Below, piece by piece: positions 1-8,422 of a stretch of DNA of 64,000 nt; position 1 is the stretch's first letter; the number at the start of each line of letters is the position of its first letter. Origin of the DNA: Pedobacter sp. WC2423. Its GTDB lineage: Bacteria; Bacteroidota; Bacteroidia; Sphingobacteriales; Sphingobacteriaceae. A program made the position numbers and the translations under genes. The stretch spans positions 3,720,001-3,784,000 of the forward strand of contig NZ_CP162005.1 in assembly GCF_040822065.1 (NCBI RefSeq). The letters are read 5' to 3'. The notes beneath the pieces are model-generated. The model ran no database searches, was not told the DNA's origin, and saw only the letters and a list, made by a program, of their open reading frames with translations.

Positions 1-216
1 AGAGGTACCATATGCTTCAATAGCTGCGATCCCTTTTGGCGCAAGCATATGTTTTATCTTAGGATAAATCTCCGCAAGAATAGCTGTTTCAGCCACTTCT
101 AAAGGTGCTCCTGCATCTCCCTCCACACAACAGATACCTTTACACTTATTCAGGTTACACACAAAATTTTCGCGTATAACGTCTTCGTGTATCAGGGTAT
201 TTTGTACTTCTATCAT
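1..216 (-). CDS. DUF3109 family protein (3' part cut off by window edge)
   Basis: Only the first 72 codons are in the window; the gene runs off the left edge. The visible N-terminus begins MIEVQNTLIHEDVIRENFVC and continues with a Cys cluster (CNLNKCKGICC) followed by an acidic, Ala-rich stretch. This is the start of the DUF3109 (YkgJ-related, putative metal- or Fe-S-binding) family, whose function is not established. The ATG at 216 is the only sensible start, since the Cys cluster follows at residue 20. It lies downstream of the DUF3108 gene on the same strand with about 95 bp between them, in a region that holds an inverted repeat. Confidence 0.8.
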   Translation of the reverse strand, partial: MIEVQNTLIHEDVIRENFVCNLNKCKGICCVEGDAGAPLEVAETAILAEIYPKIKHMLAPKGIAAIEAYGTS

Positions 217-256
217 TTTTATCAGAATATATTTGCTTTTCAGCGGTTATTAAGCT

Positions 257-304
257 ATCATGATTTTATATTCAATTTCGTCGTGTAATTTGAAAAATCA
301 TGAT
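257..304. repeat. Inverted repeat between DUF3108 and DUF3109 genes
   Basis: ATCATGATTTT at 257-267 is repeated inverted at 294-304 with a 26-nt spacer. On the minus strand no T-run follows the second arm, so a simple intrinsic terminator is not supported. It could be a transcript hairpin or a protein-binding dyad. Confidence 0.4.
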
Positions 305-310
305 GGTTCC

Positions 311-1087
311 TTATTTTTCTTTAGCCAGCGGGTACTTTAATCCATCAGCCGATTTAATTTCCATAGTGACCGCGCCCACGATAATCTCTACCTGAGCCTT
401 TACAGGCACTCTGTTGCCATCATCAGTAATCCAGAGATACAAAGCGCTGTCTTTTCTAAAGATTCTGCCTGGTTCAATAGACGGGCTGAATTTCAGACAA
501 CGTATATTTCCTAATTTACTTTTTACAACTTCTTTTCCAACATATTTGATTTCCAGCTGATGAATGCCATCACCCAGAAAATAATTCAGCTTGAACTTCT
601 CCCCGATCTTCAGCCTGGAAATATCCAGACTACGGGCAAAATAATAAGCAGAAACCAGATCAAAGGTCTGATTTGTTGGTGCAGTAAAGGTACCCTTATT
701 AGAAACAACCTTTTTTATTTCCTGTGTGAACCTTGCTTTGTCCTTCCTGGTATAACTTGCTTCTTTAACGTCCTCCTGATAAAAATAAGGAGTCAGTTTG
801 GTCTTGTCTATATAAGAATCGTAATGATCCCTGATTTTATAAAAAATATCGAAGGTACCCGAAGTTTTTGCATCGACTACCAGTTTATAAGTCTCCTTGT
901 CCTCAAATTTGAGATCTGAATTCATGACTTTAATCGTAGCCTCTGCTGCTGTGATAAAGCCATATTTCAATTTATAAGATAAAACTTCCCCAGCCTGAAA
1001 GACCGGTTCTTTCTTTAATGGTAACTCCTGAGCTCCAGCATCAGCGATGGTAATCAAAAATACAAACATCAAAAATAATTTTCTCAT
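311..1087 (-). CDS. DUF3108 domain-containing exported protein
   Basis: A 258-residue protein with an N-terminal signal peptide (MRKLFLMFVFLITIADAGAQ) followed by the DUF3108 beta-rich fold (KLKYGFITAAEATIKV, then TPYFYQEDVKE and LRYP-type strands to the C-terminus). DUF3108 proteins are secreted or periplasmic proteins of unknown function. An upstream in-frame ATG at 1165 would add 26 residues, hide the signal peptide and overlap the DUF2480 gene by 47 bp, so the ATG at 1087 is chosen. It sits 31 bp downstream of the DUF2480 gene, so the two are probably co-transcribed. Confidence 0.8.
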   Translation of the reverse strand: MRKLFLMFVFLITIADAGAQELPLKKEPVFQAGEVLSYKLKYGFITAAEATIKVMNSDLKFEDKETYKLVVDAKTSGTFDIFYKIRDHYDSYIDKTKLTPYFYQEDVKEASYTRKDKARFTQEIKKVVSNKGTFTAPTNQTFDLVSAYYFARSLDISRLKIGEKFKLNYFLGDGIHQLEIKYVGKEVVKSKLGNIRCLKFSPSIEPGRIFRKDSALYLWITDDGNRVPVKAQVEIIVGAVTMEIKSADGLKYPLAKEK

Positions 1088-1118
1088 ACCTGATCTAAAC
1101 AAAAACTCCTCCAAAAAA

Positions 1119-1634
1119 CTAATCCTTTCGTTTAAAGATAGGCACTGTAGAGCAAGGTTCACCATACATGATACTTCTTACCACCGGAGTTAACAAAGAA
1201 GTGATCTCCACATAAGCAGATACCGGAACGTCAATATCTGCACAGCCCTTCACGACAACCCTGGCATCCTGGTATACAGAAAGATCAACTTTAGCCAGGG
1301 CTTTACTGAATAAAACAGCTTCCAGTGTATCTAAACCACCAAAAACGACTTCATTTGCAAAAGGCTTCAGTTTATTGGCCAGTAACATGTAAGCCCAGGT
1401 AGGTACAATGGCATCTGCACTGCAAATAACGGCTACATTTTTCCCTGTATAAGAAGCCCAGTCATGGGCTTTAATAAATTCTCTGAAATCTTTTTCCCTA
1501 AGCATCAGGCCATGGAACAGGTTTTCTTTAATATCATAAACTACCCTTTCCCCCTGATCATAGTAAAGCTCCAGATTGAAAGTAACTAAACCACTGGAAG
1601 CAACCTTATTGACTATATTTTCCTGAATATCCAT
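1119..1634 (-). CDS. DUF2480 family protein
   Basis: A 171-residue soluble protein without signal peptide or membrane segments, matching the Bacteroidota-restricted DUF2480 family (starts MDIQENIVNKVASSGLVTFN; contains WASYTGKNVAVICSADAIVP and ends near MYGEPCSTVPIFKRK). The conserved Cys residues (VICSAD, VKGCADIDVP, GEPCS) hint at a metal or redox site, but the function is unknown. It is separated from ppiD by a strong hairpin terminator and followed closely by the DUF3108 gene. Confidence 0.8.
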   Translation of the reverse strand: MDIQENIVNKVASSGLVTFNLELYYDQGERVVYDIKENLFHGLMLREKDFREFIKAHDWASYTGKNVAVICSADAIVPTWAYMLLANKLKPFANEVVFGGLDTLEAVLFSKALAKVDLSVYQDARVVVKGCADIDVPVSAYVEITSLLTPVVRSIMYGEPCSTVPIFKRKD

Positions 1635-1645
1635 TTTCGCTTAAA

Positions 1646-1678
1646 ATAAAAAAACCGGAAGTGATGTACTTCCGGTTT
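1646..1678 (-). terminator. Intrinsic terminator of the ppiD-like gene
   Basis: AAACCGGAAGT (1652-1662) and ACTTCCGGTTT (1668-1678) form a perfect 11-bp stem with a 5-nt loop. Read on the minus strand the stem is followed by a T-rich run. It lies 21 bp downstream of the ppiD-like stop and ends just before the DUF2480 start. Confidence 0.9.
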
Positions 1679-1698
1679 CAAAATTACGTAAAATAAGA

Positions 1699-3795
1699 TT
1701 AATAGAATTTCACTCTATTGTCTTTTATGTCACTTTTATCTTGCAATGCCTGGAATGCTGCTCCTAATGACTTCTGAGCAATCACCTGACGCATAGTTTC
1801 TTTTTGTTTGTAAGTATTTCCGATTGGTGCAGGATTAGTAAATCCGTTTACGGTAAATACATATACACCGTGCTCACCATCAACTGGTTTAGATATTTTG
1901 CCTGGTGCTGAACCAAATACACTACCTATCAGCTTATTTTCCTGTGCCGCACCCGGTACAATAGGGTTAGAGAAAACAATATTAGAAACAGGAGTAACTG
2001 TTTTACCAACTTTCTGAGCTACCTGAGCCAGACTGCCAGCACCTTTAGCTGCATTGCTTAATTTTTCCGCTAGCATCTTTGCTTTAACCGCATTGATCAC
2101 CATTGGCTCAATATCCTTTTTAACTGCATCAAGAGGCAGGATACCTTTCGCTTTAATGTCTGTAACGTGTGCTACAACGAAAGCATTATCCATTTGATAA
2201 ACTTCTGTTAACACGTCACCTTTTTTAGCTGCGAAAGCATCACGGATCAACTGACGGGGATTATCTAATCCTGGTGCATAACCCTGACTTCCTGTAATTC
2301 TATCTGCAACTGCTACTTTATAACCCAATTTCTTAGCTTCAGCACTAAAGTTATCACCTTTAGCTAAATTCAGGAAGTTAGATGCTTTTTTATAAGCCTG
2401 ATCTTTAGTTTTGCTGCTTGGTGTAAGGTTTTTCTCGATGTAAGCCAGCTTAGCTACTTTAGAAGAACCAATTTGTTTTTCGATTTTAATTAAGTGTACT
2501 CCAAACTGTGAACGTACTACCTTAAGCTCACCAACCTGACCATTAAATGCTGCATTCTCAAATTCAGGAACCATTTGTCCTCTGGAGAAAGTACCCAGTT
2601 CACCACCTTTATCTTTCGATCCGTCTACACTGTAGGTTTTAGCCAGTTCAGCGAAACTTGCACCTTTTTGAATCAGGTTTTTTAAAGAGTCAGCCATTTT
2701 CTCCGCTTTATCCACACCACCTAATTTGGTTGCGTCTAAAAGAATATGACTTGCTTTAACTGAATCAGGAGAAAAACGGGTGTCGATAACTTTAACCAGT
2801 TTGTAAGAGTTTCCGCTAAACACAGGCCCGTAGAAACTACCTGCTGGCAAAGCAAATACTGCTGAATCAATTTTAGGATCTAATTTACCTTTGCTGATAT
2901 AAGCATATGGAACTTTTACATCAGAATTAACTGCTGCAAATAAAGAATCACTTTTAGAAGCTTTGAAATCCGAAGCTAATTTTTCAATCTGGCCTTTAAC
3001 AGCAGCAGAATCTTCTTTAGTTGGATTAACACTGAAAGAAACATATTCAAATGAACGGGTCTCCGCAGGGTTATCAAATCTCTTTTTATTGTTATTGTAA
3101 TATTCTGAGTAATCAGACTCCGAAGGCTTAACTGAAGCATCAGGAATACTTGCATAATCCAGGCTTACATAGTTAAAGTTAGCCAGTTTATTTCTGTTTT
3201 GATATTCATCATTAGCTTCAATAGAAGTTACGTAAACAGAGTTTTTAATTAAGTTAGCATATTTCTGCTGTAAAGCTTGTTTTTCAACTTCAGCTTCCAA
3301 TAAATCCCATTGTTGTTTCAACTGAGGATTAGTCGCTTGTTGTTTCAGTGAATTGATTACCGCAGCACGGTCAACCTGACCAGTTTGAGGATTACCAAAA
3401 TATTGAACGATCAGCGGGCTGGGATTTTTACCCTGGTATAAATCGAACAATTCTTCGCTGGAGATACCTAAACCTAAACGGTGATATTCTTTAGCTAACA
3501 GTAAAGTAGCCAATTCACCATTCCATGCATTGTCAACAGCCATAGCTGTCATTTGAGGATTAGCACTACCGCCGTACTGTTGTTTGAACTGTTGTAAATT
3601 CTGATCTACTTTAGGACCGAATTCATCGATGTTGATGTCCTCACCATCTACTGATCCAACAACTTTTTGAGATGCTGCCCAGAAAGGCTTTCCTACGTTA
3701 ATTGCATCACCGACTAAAAATGCAACAATTGCAAAACCGATGGCGCCCACTAAGATAATGCCCATGCGATTCCGCAAAAATGTCATAAAACCCAT
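1699..3795 (-). CDS. ppiD: PpiD/SurA-like periplasmic peptidyl-prolyl isomerase
   Basis: A 698-residue inner-membrane-anchored foldase. Residues 1-35 hold a short cytoplasmic start and one membrane helix (MGIILVGAIGFAIVAFLVGD), followed by a SurA_N_3-type chaperone region, then a parvulin domain at about residues 345-440 (ASHILLDATKL, GELGTFSRGQMVPEFENAAF, FGVHLIKIE) and a long C-terminal chaperone-like region. PpiD proteins assist folding of newly exported outer-membrane and periplasmic proteins. The length fits Bacteroidota PpiD homologues. The gene is monocistronic, with its own hairpin terminator downstream. Confidence 0.9.
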   Translation of the reverse strand: MGFMTFLRNRMGIILVGAIGFAIVAFLVGDAINVGKPFWAASQKVVGSVDGEDINIDEFGPKVDQNLQQFKQQYGGSANPQMTAMAVDNAWNGELATLLLAKEYHRLGLGISSEELFDLYQGKNPSPLIVQYFGNPQTGQVDRAAVINSLKQQATNPQLKQQWDLLEAEVEKQALQQKYANLIKNSVYVTSIEANDEYQNRNKLANFNYVSLDYASIPDASVKPSESDYSEYYNNNKKRFDNPAETRSFEYVSFSVNPTKEDSAAVKGQIEKLASDFKASKSDSLFAAVNSDVKVPYAYISKGKLDPKIDSAVFALPAGSFYGPVFSGNSYKLVKVIDTRFSPDSVKASHILLDATKLGGVDKAEKMADSLKNLIQKGASFAELAKTYSVDGSKDKGGELGTFSRGQMVPEFENAAFNGQVGELKVVRSQFGVHLIKIEKQIGSSKVAKLAYIEKNLTPSSKTKDQAYKKASNFLNLAKGDNFSAEAKKLGYKVAVADRITGSQGYAPGLDNPRQLIRDAFAAKKGDVLTEVYQMDNAFVVAHVTDIKAKGILPLDAVKKDIEPMVINAVKAKMLAEKLSNAAKGAGSLAQVAQKVGKTVTPVSNIVFSNPIVPGAAQENKLIGSVFGSAPGKISKPVDGEHGVYVFTVNGFTNPAPIGNTYKQKETMRQVIAQKSLGAAFQALQDKSDIKDNRVKFY

Positions 3796-3930
3796 AATAT
3801 CTATTATTTATATTTCTAAAGAGGGCGCAAGATACAACTTTTGCTAAAAAAAGAAAACAATTTAATGTTTTTGAATATGAGCAAATTTAAATTTGATTCA
3901 ATAAAGTTTTTACAGCAGATAAAATATGCA

Positions 3931-3970
3931 AAAACCACACGGGCAAGCTAAGCCGGCCGGTGTGGTTTTT
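3931..3970 (-). terminator. Intrinsic terminator after the TonB receptor gene
   Basis: AAAACCACAC (3931-3940) pairs with GTGTGGTTTT (3960-3969); the 19-nt loop contains a GC-rich self-complementary core (CCGGCCGG). The A-run and T-run on either side make it usable on both strands; here it closes the minus-strand receptor gene, 20 bp after its stop. Confidence 0.85.
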
Positions 3971-3989
3971 TATCCTTTTAACTGAAATA

Positions 3990-6758
3990 TTATAGCGTTA
4001 AACCCACGCGAACAAAGAAACGCCTCCCATTTCCACCCATTTGAACTGCATCAAACGGTCCCGCAGGTTCGTTGTTATAGGCAAATCCTTTTGCCCCTTT
4101 AATATAGCCCAGATCGGGGTGTACATTAAATATATTATCAGAACCCAGCGTAATCCGGGCAATCTTATTCAGTTTACAAGAGAAATAAAGATCACTCACT
4201 ACTTTTCCGCTGTAATTGTACAGATCCGGCAGCGGGCCAGATCCATTATCAGCTGGCACAGTAGGGTAAATAGTTGATCCATCGCCATATCCATTGATAT
4301 CAACTTTGCCAAAGTAAGTAAAACGTAAACCAGCAGTAAAATCCTGATGTCCGAATTCCGGGTTCAGAGAGAATTTAGCAGAAGGTGCAGAAGCCAGAAT
4401 AAACTTCTTTTCTCTTGAACTCAGGAAAGTCTCTTGCAAAGTCTCCGTCTTGCCCAGAATAGGCGGATAATTAACCTTATCAATCGTCATATGCTGAAAA
4501 TTCCCTGTAAACAACATGCGGTAACGGTTATCCCCGATAGTTTTATTGTAATCAAGCACTACATCTAAACCACGATTGGTTGTATTCACTGCATTGGCAA
4601 AGAATTGTGCCGAGCCTACACGTAATGATTTCAACGCATTGGTAAATGAGGGATCAAGAGAAGTATCATTCGCACTAAACTGACCCGATAGCACTACGCG
4701 GTCAGTGACTTTAATGATGTATCCGTCTACCGTAATACTGAATTCAGGAACAGGTTTGAATGTAAATCCAAGGCCTGCATTTTTGGATTTTTCCTGTTTC
4801 AGATTAGGAATCCCTGCGGCCTGAGTGATCGGACTATAATTAGGTGCAATCTTCACTTCAGAGATTATAGCACCCTGAACATTCGTAAAAGTAGAACTAT
4901 AATTAATTTGCTGTAAGGATGGTGCACGGAAACCAGTACCTACCGAACCACGGATATTGAAATTATCTGTCAGCTTGTAACGGGTAGCGAATTTAGTGCT
5001 GAAATTATACCCAAAGTCATTGTAATGCTCTAATCTGTTTGCAAAGTCAATCAGCCATTTTTTAGTGATATCAACTTCAAAATCTACGAAACCACCAAAT
5101 ACTTTACGGTTTGCATTTACAGCGTCACCAGGCTGGAACCCCGGAAAACCTTGTGAACCTGCTGCTTTTATTCCATTTGGATCATAGTTTTTATAAGAAG
5201 CCTCTTCTCCCGAAAAAATCTTATAGCGTTCATAACGGTATTCTGCGCCGAAGCCAAGGTTAAATCCGGATAACACCTGATCAAAGTGTTTACTAAAATT
5301 CAGGTTAGTCGTATTTTGTAAGAAAGCTGACCCACCATCATCAAAATGCGTTTTATCAGCCCCTAAAGATGCATTAAACGTTTTTTCACCATAAAAATGA
5401 AAATTATTACTCCCTGTATTGTTACTCAGATCCCAGTCCCAGGCATCCCCAAAGCTCCCTTTCAAACCACCAGCAAATGAGACATCTGTGTTATGTGTTT
5501 CAATCAGCGGATTATAATAAGAATCTCCGTTAGGTGTATTCACGATGATCCCGTCTACCGGAATCAATGCACCAGCGCCGGTTGTTGGAAAACGATCTGG
5601 CCGGGCCAGGAAGTTTCTGGAAAATGCATAGGCGTCTGATCCTTTATAGCTATATCCACCAAAACTGTAGAACGTAGTTTTGGCACTTAGCGGAATTTCA
5701 TTGTTAAAGAAGATAGTTCCATTCTCAGAAGAACCGTCTCCATTGGCACGTCTGGCTGTATTTACAGGCAATGCTTTAGGATCGGATGTGGTAGTATCAT
5801 GTACCTGTCTGTAAGTTTTTCCACTTTTCGAGTAATCTGCTGTAATATTCAGGAAACCCTCCTTTCCTATTTTAAAGCCATAGTTTGCATCTACATTGAC
5901 TGCATTTCCATCAATTGATCCACCATGTGGGTATTGATTGGCTGCAACACTATTTTTACTATTGAATTTGGGATCATAGTAACCAGAATAACCTGCATTG
6001 ATATTGAACTGGTTCACTGTTTTCTTTAAAACAATATTAATTACTCCTGCTATCGCATCAGATCCATATTGTGCAGATGCTCCATCTCTTAAAATCTCCA
6101 CCCGTTCAATTGAGGCTGTCGGTATTGTACTCAGATCTACCCCCGAATTACCTCTACCACGTGTTCCGAATACCGAAACAAAAGCAGTAGAGTGGCGGCG
6201 TTTGCCATTGATCAGTACTAAGGTCTGATCAGGGCCCAACCCCCTTAAAGTACCCAGTTCCACATGATCTGCTCCATCAGAACCGGATTGTTTATTATAA
6301 TTAAACGAAGGTGCTGCATAGTTTAAAATATCAGTAAGTTCCATACGACCTGTTGTAGCCGCAGATTTACTGACATTCACAATATCAACAGGAACAGCTG
6401 TTTCCAGCTTTACCCGCCCCGCAGAACGCGTACCAATCAATACAACCTCATTTAACTGGGCAGTATTACTTTCTAAAGTTATATCAATTTTTGTGTTCGT
6501 TCCTACAGTAGTTGTCACTGCTGTATAACCGGTATAGCTGAAAATCAGCTGATCTGCTGGCCCCGCAAGGATAGAAAATTGCCCATTTTGGTTGGTGCTT
6601 GTACTTAAGGTAGTTCCCTTGACCCGGATAGATACACCCGGGATGATTTCTTTATTGGCCCCGTCAATAACGGTTCCGGTAATCGCTTTTTTTTGTGCCA
6701 TTACCATTCCCGTACATAGGAATAGCAGTGCAACAACAATCGATAATTGTTTTTTCAT
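3990..6758 (-). CDS. TonB-dependent receptor with CarboxypepD_reg domain
   Basis: A 922-residue outer-membrane importer. A signal peptide (ending MVMAQ) is followed by a CarboxypepD_reg-like beta-sandwich at about 24-105 (ITGTVIDGANKEIIPGVSIR, GYTAVT), the plug domain from about 115 (LETAVPVDIVNV, RMELTDILNYAAPSFNYNKQ, VELGTLRGLGPDQTLVLING, IERVEILRDGASAQYGSDAI) and a 22-strand barrel ending in FFVRVGLTL, a typical C-terminal beta-signal. No SusD gene is directly downstream, so it is not a classical SusC. The substrate cannot be read from sequence. Terminators on both sides make it a single-gene unit. Confidence 0.92.
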   Translation of the reverse strand: MKKQLSIVVALLFLCTGMVMAQKKAITGTVIDGANKEIIPGVSIRVKGTTLSTSTNQNGQFSILAGPADQLIFSYTGYTAVTTTVGTNTKIDITLESNTAQLNEVVLIGTRSAGRVKLETAVPVDIVNVSKSAATTGRMELTDILNYAAPSFNYNKQSGSDGADHVELGTLRGLGPDQTLVLINGKRRHSTAFVSVFGTRGRGNSGVDLSTIPTASIERVEILRDGASAQYGSDAIAGVINIVLKKTVNQFNINAGYSGYYDPKFNSKNSVAANQYPHGGSIDGNAVNVDANYGFKIGKEGFLNITADYSKSGKTYRQVHDTTTSDPKALPVNTARRANGDGSSENGTIFFNNEIPLSAKTTFYSFGGYSYKGSDAYAFSRNFLARPDRFPTTGAGALIPVDGIIVNTPNGDSYYNPLIETHNTDVSFAGGLKGSFGDAWDWDLSNNTGSNNFHFYGEKTFNASLGADKTHFDDGGSAFLQNTTNLNFSKHFDQVLSGFNLGFGAEYRYERYKIFSGEEASYKNYDPNGIKAAGSQGFPGFQPGDAVNANRKVFGGFVDFEVDITKKWLIDFANRLEHYNDFGYNFSTKFATRYKLTDNFNIRGSVGTGFRAPSLQQINYSSTFTNVQGAIISEVKIAPNYSPITQAAGIPNLKQEKSKNAGLGFTFKPVPEFSITVDGYIIKVTDRVVLSGQFSANDTSLDPSFTNALKSLRVGSAQFFANAVNTTNRGLDVVLDYNKTIGDNRYRMLFTGNFQHMTIDKVNYPPILGKTETLQETFLSSREKKFILASAPSAKFSLNPEFGHQDFTAGLRFTYFGKVDINGYGDGSTIYPTVPADNGSGPLPDLYNYSGKVVSDLYFSCKLNKIARITLGSDNIFNVHPDLGYIKGAKGFAYNNEPAGPFDAVQMGGNGRRFFVRVGLTL

Positions 6759-6902
6759 AGGTCTTGGTTGATAGGTTTTGATTGAGGTATTGTTTTATTA
6801 CATTAATATACACTATTTTTCACCTACAACATTAAAAATCAATTTTTTAACCTAAAAAAAGCTCCGATTCAATCTCTAAAAATGTTTTTTTCTCCAAAAA
6901 CA

Positions 6903-6935
6903 AAAATACCCCCGGGAATTTCCCGGGGGTATTTT
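6903..6935 (-). terminator. Intrinsic terminator of the susCD-like operon
   Basis: A perfect 15-bp inverted repeat, AAAATACCCCCGGGA (6903-6917) and its complement (6921-6935), with a tiny loop and T-rich flank on the minus strand. It lies 43 bp downstream of the SusD-like gene. Confidence 0.9.
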
Positions 6936-6977
6936 GATTAATATTGCTATAAAAGCATTAATTCATATTAAAAGCTT

Positions 6978-8405
6978 TTAGAATTTATCCCAAAACAATT
7001 TAGTTGTACTTAAGTCACCACCAATTGCAGCAGCAGCAGCAGCGTAGTTAGTACCGTTTAACTGTTGTTCATTACCTGGATAAGTAAATCTTGTTGGGAA
7101 AGCAGATCTTGCACTCACAGGAGCTGTAACTTTAGGAAAATCAAGTCTTCTCATTTCAGTCCAGCCATTGAAAGGGCGGTTATATAAAGCGATCCATTTT
7201 TGTGTTCCGATTTTTTCTTTCCACGTTCCTGTAGCTGTTGCATAAGCTACTGCTGGCTGAGCCAGATAAGTTGCAGCATCTGCGGCAGTACCACCCCAAT
7301 AAATAATTGATGCAGTTATTGCATTGTTATAGTGAGTTTCAGCACTACCAGAAACAACAAAGCCTCTTTCAACTGCTTCAGCTCTGAAAAATTCAGTTTC
7401 CACATAATCCATCATTACAGTTGGGGCATCAGCTGCATAAACTTTTGGCGCAGGAAGTGAGAAAAGTGAAATCGTATTATTCGCACCAACTTTTCCACCT
7501 ACATAAGTACCAGCAACAGTTTTAGCGAAAAACTGAGATAAACGAGGATCAGCAAGTGCTGTAAGCTTGTTTACTAAATCTTCAGCAGCAACATAGTCAC
7601 CACGGCCACCAGTAACGATATCAACGAACAATGGGTTCTGACTTGGTGCACCTGCTAAATATTGAAAATAACTATTGTCAGCAGCAGCAGAAATTGCTCC
7701 GGCATCCGAAGCTTCTACTGCAGCTTTGGCTGTAGCAGCATCTGCATCAGCAAGGATCATTCCTTGTTGCATACGCAGCGTATTCGCATATTTTATCCAT
7801 TTTGAAATAGATCCTTTATTAATAATGTCCTCTGAAGCTGAAAATCCAGGGCTTGTCGTTTTTAACTGGCTGATATCGTTATTTAACCGTTTTATCAGAT
7901 CAAGCGAAATAGTTTTTGCATCGTCATATTTAGGAAACAAATTAGACGGATTCAAAGCTTCAGTATAAGGCACATTTCCAAATGTATTCACTAGCGTACT
8001 GAAAGCAGTAACCTGCATAATATCCAGTATAGCTAATTTATTCGCTTTTTCACCTGGTGATAATGTAACATCAGCACTAATTATCTGCGCCGAATTAGTT
8101 AGATTCTGCAATACATCTCTGTACATTCCTCTAAACCAAAACAGAGGGATAGTCCTTGTCGTGAAATCATACCTGGCTTCATCCTGATAAGTTGTCATTG
8201 CCCAATGACTAACTGTGAATCTAAACACGTTCAGATTCACACTTGCACTGGTTATCGCATCTGCATATGATTTAGTTGCAAAAGCAAATAAAGTACCTGC
8301 AGGTACAGCTGCCGGTTTCTTTGTTTCGGTATTTAAGGTGGTGATATCTTTTTTGCAGGCCGCTAAACTGAGCATGCCGATAAAAAATATAATTAGTTTT
8401 TTCAT
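6978..8405 (-). CDS. SusD/RagB family nutrient-binding lipoprotein
   Basis: A 475-residue outer-membrane lipoprotein with signal peptide and lipobox MLSLAAC (Cys17) followed by KKD, a start typical of surface-exposed Bacteroidota lipoproteins. The body matches the SusD-like_2 type: early helices with YQDEARYDFTTR, TPR-like helices (NKLAILDIMQVTAFSTLVNT, FGNVPYTEAL) and the C-terminal FYNRPFNGWTEMRRLDFP and FPTRFTYPGNEQQLN segments characteristic of the family. It caps the barrel of the SusC partner encoded 17 bp upstream and helps capture an unknown glycan or oligopeptide. No glycoside hydrolase or peptidase genes are adjacent, so the substrate is open. Confidence 0.9.
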   Translation of the reverse strand: MKKLIIFFIGMLSLAACKKDITTLNTETKKPAAVPAGTLFAFATKSYADAITSASVNLNVFRFTVSHWAMTTYQDEARYDFTTRTIPLFWFRGMYRDVLQNLTNSAQIISADVTLSPGEKANKLAILDIMQVTAFSTLVNTFGNVPYTEALNPSNLFPKYDDAKTISLDLIKRLNNDISQLKTTSPGFSASEDIINKGSISKWIKYANTLRMQQGMILADADAATAKAAVEASDAGAISAAADNSYFQYLAGAPSQNPLFVDIVTGGRGDYVAAEDLVNKLTALADPRLSQFFAKTVAGTYVGGKVGANNTISLFSLPAPKVYAADAPTVMMDYVETEFFRAEAVERGFVVSGSAETHYNNAITASIIYWGGTAADAATYLAQPAVAYATATGTWKEKIGTQKWIALYNRPFNGWTEMRRLDFPKVTAPVSARSAFPTRFTYPGNEQQLNGTNYAAAAAAIGGDLSTTKLFWDKF

Positions 8406-8422
8406 CTGAATAAAATTTAATT

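Noticed and set aside
257..304. Inverted repeat considered as terminator of the DUF3108 gene
   Set aside because: No T-run follows on the minus strand, so only an inverted repeat is reported.
1088..1165. Upstream start for the DUF3108 gene
   Set aside because: It overlaps the preceding gene by 47 bp and would place 26 residues before the signal peptide.
7675..8409. Long plus-strand frames opposite the SusD-like gene and similar antisense frames across the window
   Set aside because: They are shadows of strongly supported genes, with composition-driven low-complexity translation and no start or promoter signals.
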